Assembly: GCA_964016885.1 (NCBI GenBank)
Contig: OZ024744.1
Coordinates: forward strand, 28,565,108 to 28,629,107
Length of the DNA: 64,000 bases
Source of the DNA: Eledone cirrhosa
Taxonomy: Eukaryota > Mollusca > Cephalopoda > Octopoda > Eledonidae
Reading direction: 5' to 3'
Both the position numbers and the translations under genes were made by a program. Below are positions 62,760 through 64,000 of the stretch, one piece after another. Numbering within the stretch: the first letter of the stretch is position 1; each line of letters opens with the position of its first letter. The notes below the pieces were generated by a model that saw nothing but the letters and a program-made list of their open reading frames with translations, was not told where the DNA came from and ran no database searches.

Positions 62760-64000
62760 CATGACTCTGTAGATGACCTTAGACCAGCTGTAGATCTACA
62801 GGGGACAGAAGAGAGTTGCACTTTCCACAGGACCGATGGTGTCACCATGTGGGACACAATCTTTATGTACCACCATGTGTCTGTTTAGTCCAGAACTAGT
62901 TCTACACACTTTGTTGCATGTCACACACGTTGTTTCACCAGGTCTTTGTTGAGTGGTGTTGCGGGTGGTTATCCTGCTGACATGACTTCAGGTGTCTAAG
63001 ATAACCAGTCTTTGAGAGGAGTACACGTTGACAGGACTTGTATGTCCAGCTACTGATGACATCATCAAGACTGTGAGTACAGCCCTTCCGCCTAACCCTA
63101 ACCAGCCTTTGAGAGGAGTACACGTTGACGGGACTTGTATGTCCAGCTACTGATGGCATCATCAAGACTGTGAGCAAAGCTCTTCCGGAGTTGACGCTTC
63201 AGTTGTTTATATTCTAGACGACATTCCTCAAAAGTTTTGTAACTGCCCTTTATGTGCTATCTCCACTCAGCCCTATTTAGATCTCTCTCCTCCCAGTTGT
63301 CTATATCAAATGTCAGCTCTTTCAGGTTGTTCTTGATGCTGTCCCTGAACCTCATTTTCGGTTTGTGTTGAAGCCTTTTTCCAAGATGGAGCTCACCGTA
63401 AAACAGTTGCTTCGGTATCCTGCTTTCTTTCATGCGGACGATATGTCCTGTCCAGCACATTTGAGAGGATGTTACTTGGTACTCAATGCTTGGACATTCT
63501 ACTTTGATAAGAACATGGATGCCTGGAGTTCTGTCTTGCCATTTGATGTTGAACATCTGCCTTAAACATTTCTGCTGAAAACGCTCAAGCAATTTGGTGT
63601 GTTTGTGGAATAGCGTCCAGGTTTCGGCGGAGTACAAAAGAGCAGACAGAACACACGATCGATACACACACATTTTGGTATAATTGGTAATGTTGCGATA
63701 TGCCCAAACTCTCTTTTGCAATTTTCCGAAGGCAACAGAGGGCTTCTGGATGCGCAGCTGTATTTCAGCATCCAATACGCCATCATTTGATAGTGTCCTA
63801 CCCACGTAGACAAATGTATCTACTACTTCCAACATAGTTCTATCAACCATTATATTGGGTTCAGTATATGGTTCTCCAGGAGCAGGGTTAAATATTACTT
63901 TGGTCTTTTTAAGGCTGATTATAAGCCCAAATACTGTAGACGAGGGTGAGAAACGATCCATAGTGTGTTGTATGTCAGCTTCTGTGTGTGCTAGGAAGTC
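62760..64000 (-). pseudogene. LINE ORF 3' end with C2H2 fingers, running off the window
   Basis: An open minus-strand frame of 234 codons (63961-63257) holds KKTKVIFNPAPGEPYTEPNI, LEVVDTFVYVGRTLSNDGVL, AVFG-like KLQKRVWAYRNIT, LLYSAETWTLF, LERFQQKCLRQMFNIKWQDR, MCWTGHIVRMKESRIPKQLF and KPKMRFRDSIKNNLKE: the post-palm C-terminus of a common invertebrate LINE ORF. Further down, in other frames, are SCQRVLLSKTGYLRHLKSCQ and CVTCNKVCRTSSGLNRHMVV-H (C-x2-C-x12-H-x3-H, about 62868-62930). A 97-bp-period duplication (63004-63090, 63101-63187) breaks the frame. The reverse transcriptase lies beyond 64000. Confidence 0.8.

Overview
The window is non-coding animal DNA made almost entirely of transposable elements and microsatellites. 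I see no convincing host gene, tRNA, rRNA or CRISPR array. Four partial or complete SINEs carry the cephalopod tRNA-derived signature (A box, B box, then an ATCGACCCCGTAAGGATGAA-type block). Together with abundant (TA)n, (CA)n and (ATGT)n tracts, a Penelope-like element, Helitron-like elements and many LINEs, this points to an octopus-like cephalopod genome. That identification is inference from family knowledge, not a database result.

Layout. 1-7.8 kb: microsatellites and two Penelope-like elements (PLEs). The first is a 5'-truncated copy carrying a nested retroelement fragment. The second has an open 567-codon reverse transcriptase/GIY-YIG reading frame and an inverted 5' part. 7.8-10.2 kb: a Helitron-like element, a palindromic repeat, and a MITE with perfect 46-bp terminal inverted repeats, all set in (AT)n. 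10.2-26.3 kb: three minus-strand copies (A1, A2, A3) plus a 3' stub (A9) of one APE-type, two-ORF LINE (L1/Tx1-like), head to tail and separated only by (AAT)n tracts. 26.3-37.5 kb: an internally deleted LINE ending in a C2H2 finger, SINEs, a (TTC)n tract, an RTE-like LINE end, a second Helitron-like element, a decayed mariner, two large foldback/palindromic repeats and two LINE fragments (A7, A8). 38-56.7 kb: [RLE-type LINE, minus]-(ATT)n-[A4, plus]-(ATT)n-[A5, plus]-(ATT)n-[RLE-type LINE, minus]. The second RLE-type LINE is almost intact. 56.7-64 kb: a 323-bp tandem duplication, a deleted A-family copy (A6), SINEs, an RLE fragment between two ~110-bp direct repeats, and the 3' end of another LINE running off the window.

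The A-family LINE has ORF1 (nucleic-acid binding, CCHC knuckle) and, 34 bp downstream, ORF2 (APE endonuclease, YADD reverse transcriptase, C-terminal CCHC). Every copy seen here is disabled; A3 is the best, with a single nonsense codon in ORF2. The strongest signal in the window is that every full-length A copy sits between (ATT)n tracts, and that an unrelated RLE-type (R4/Dong-like) LINE ends on the same tracts. This suggests that two retrotransposon lineages share a trinucleotide-microsatellite target.
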